From JADFQT01 sp965216025 (GTDB lineage Bacteria > Chloroflexota > Dehalococcoidia > Lucifugimonadales > UBA3495): a DNA stretch of 64,000 nt. How positions within the stretch are numbered: the first letter of the stretch is position 1; every line of letters begins with the position of its first letter. Shown piece after piece: positions 62,642-64,000 of this stretch. The position numbers and the translations under genes were made by a program. The stretch spans positions 744,001 through 808,000 of the forward strand of contig CBDCEX010000017.1 in assembly GCA_965216025.1 (NCBI GenBank), written 5' to 3'. The notes beneath the pieces were generated by a model. That model was not told the origin of the DNA, made no database searches, and worked only from the letters and a program-made list of their open reading frames with translations.

Positions 62642-62936
62642 TTACTGCTGTTTCAGGAGGAAATCCACCAGGTCTTCCAGTTGCGCCGTTGGTTGCAATA
62701 GATATCCCCGTTATGGTGGGGCAGGCGGCACACCCTTGGGAGGTAAAGATGAGCTTGCGCGGGTCCGGCGCTGGAGTCACCACAAAAGTGGGCTGGACGG
62801 CATAGGTGGGTCCCACCGCGAAGGTTGGCTCCAGACCAAGAGGAGGCGTGGTTGGCGTAGGTCTCCCGCGGGCCAGCAGAAACAACATCGCCGCCAATAA
62901 GGGAATAGAATTCACGAGTGAATTACTGCGCCTCAA
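62642..62936 (-). pseudogene. Monohaem cytochrome c relic
   Basis: MRRSNSLVNSIPLLAAMLFL gives a signal/anchor. A Pro/Thr-rich linker leads to RKLIFTSQGCAACPTITGIS, where a cytochrome c would have CAACH: the haem His is Pro. Another frame then supplies the typical C-terminal helix LEDLVDFLLKQQ before a stop at 62642. The region between (haem site to Met ligand) is largely deleted. A decayed extracytoplasmic cytochrome. Confidence 0.65.
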
Positions 62937-63145
62937 TGTGTCAGCACTGCGAAAGAGGGTAGCAGCTTTAAGCCATTTCTTATATATTTGCCAACACCGG
63001 GTTGCTCGAGTGTCAGGATAGAGAATCCAGCGGAATTGCCATAAGATGCCGGAATATCAGCGAAGGCGGTAAGATAAGAAACAACAACTTGGAAACGGCG
63101 GAGACCCGCTATTTCAAAATGCTGGGGAATTCGAGGAGGGTTGGC

Positions 63146-63919
63146 ATGGCGGAGAGCATCAGGGCCCTGTCCTGGAACGTCAACGGACTGAGAGCGGTGC
63201 ACAAGAAGGGTTTTCTGGAGTGGTTTTCCCAAGAGAGCCCGGGGATATTGTGCCTTCAGGAGACCAAGGCGCAGGAGGACCAACTGCCGGACGAACTACG
63301 GAATGTAGAGGGCTACCGGGCTTATTTCTCTTCGGGCGTGAGGAAGGGCCTCAGCGGCGTGGCGCTATATACCAGAACCGAGCCGGTTGAAGTGAGCTAC
63401 GGCTTCGGCATCGAAAAATTCGACACGGAGGGGCGCATCATCGTTGCCGACTACGGCCAGTTCGTATTGCTAAATATCTATTTCCCCAACGGCCGGTCCT
63501 CCTCCGAGCGACTGACCTACAAAATGGATTTTTACGACGCTTTCTTGGGGTTCGTGGATCGGCTGAAGGGGCAGGGCAAGAGCGTTGTGGTTTGCGGAGA
63601 CTATAATACCGCCCACAAGGAGATAGATCTGGCCCGACCGCAGGCCAACCAGAAGACCTCCGGGTTTTTGCCCGAAGAGCGGGCCTGGATGGATGAATTC
63701 GTGAGTCATGGTTATGTGGACACTTTCCGGATGTACAGCCAGCAACCGGAGCAATACACCTATTGGGACATGATGACCCGGGCCAGGGACCGAAACGTTG
63801 GCTGGCGGATAGACTACTTTTTTGTGAGCGAGGCTTTTTCCAGCCGGGTAAGCGGTGCCCAAATCTATCCCGATGTTATGGGCTCCGACCATTGCCCGGT
63901 GGGCATCGACATTAGCTGA
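63146..63919 (+). CDS. xthA: Exodeoxyribonuclease III
   Basis: 257 aa; the ATG at 63146 follows GAGGAGGG, so the open frame upstream is discarded. Endonuclease/exonuclease/phosphatase fold: LSWNVNGLRA, CLQETKAQED (metal Glu), GRIIVADYGQFVLLNIYFPN, VVVCGDYNTAHKEIDL (Asp/Asn), WRIDYFFVSEAF and the terminal MGSDHCPVGIDI (Asp-His pair). An AP endonuclease for base-excision repair. Nothing recognisable follows it in the last 80 bases of the window. Confidence 0.93.
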   Translation: MAESIRALSWNVNGLRAVHKKGFLEWFSQESPGILCLQETKAQEDQLPDELRNVEGYRAYFSSGVRKGLSGVALYTRTEPVEVSYGFGIEKFDTEGRIIVADYGQFVLLNIYFPNGRSSSERLTYKMDFYDAFLGFVDRLKGQGKSVVVCGDYNTAHKEIDLARPQANQKTSGFLPEERAWMDEFVSHGYVDTFRMYSQQPEQYTYWDMMTRARDRNVGWRIDYFFVSEAFSSRVSGAQIYPDVMGSDHCPVGIDIS

Positions 63920-64000
63920 ACCCTCCGGCTTCCAGCGAAGGGGTGCTTTCCGGTGGGGCTAAATGGATTGGGAGGGTTCACCACCCAATCTTTTGATCAT

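Overview
The window looks like a chromosomal stretch of a GC-rich, uncultivated environmental bacterium. There is no rRNA, tRNA, phage, plasmid or CRISPR signal. The gene mix is luciferase-like flavin monooxygenase, GMC oxidoreductase, acetamidase, dienelactone hydrolase, FAH-family protein, carboxymuconolactone decarboxylase family, nitroreductases, a 2-oxoacid:ferredoxin oxidoreductase, and PAC2-, FmdB- and UGSC-family proteins. This is compatible with an uncultured Chloroflexota (SAR202/Dehalococcoidia-like) lineage, but no phylogenetic marker confirms it. Host genes mostly have good AGGAGG-type ribosome binding sites.

Layout. 0-3.6 kb: the 3' part of a geranylgeranyl-reductase-type flavoprotein carrying an in-frame TAG, then an NfeD/stomatin membrane-protease pair closed by a strong terminator. 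3.8-10 kb: decayed genes (ABM monooxygenase, luciferase-like fragment, IS21 remnant, MFS relic) among intact MFS and HlyD transport genes. 10-28 kb: catabolic oxidoreductases and hydrolases interrupted by ISAs1- and IS1182-type elements and two MITEs. 28.5-38 kb: one secreted trypsin-like protease with Ig-like repeats, broken by an IS5-type element, an IS701-type element, a MITE and an ISAzo13-type element, and cut at its N-terminal end by an ISAs1 copy. 38-51 kb: a largely intact metabolic block. It holds a ThiO/DAO-like oxidase, FmdB, DUF971, a TPP enzyme, a divergent FadR/GntR regulator with a visible promoter and operator, a three-gene oxidoreductase whose alpha subunit carries YPIRP (the oxalate-oxidoreductase version of YPITP), an alpha-hydroxy-acid oxidase, and a sensor kinase with a nonsense-interrupted response regulator. 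51-64 kb: a second IS701 copy, TenA, a GNAT/TPR/hotdog cluster, PAC2, a probable selenoprotein of the UGSC family with in-frame UGA, a second IS1182 copy, a cytochrome c relic and exonuclease III.

Two themes dominate. The first is insertion and decay. At least nine host genes are broken. Several elements sit exactly at CTAG or CTAA targets, and removing them (plus, in one gene, a short tandem duplication) restores continuous reading frames for a nitroreductase and most of the protease. The second is anaerobic-style or redox chemistry: the oxidoreductase operon with its local regulator, and the selenoprotein, which has a UGA codon in a H-U-G-G-C context followed 11 nt later by a perfect 7-bp hairpin placed like a bacterial SECIS.
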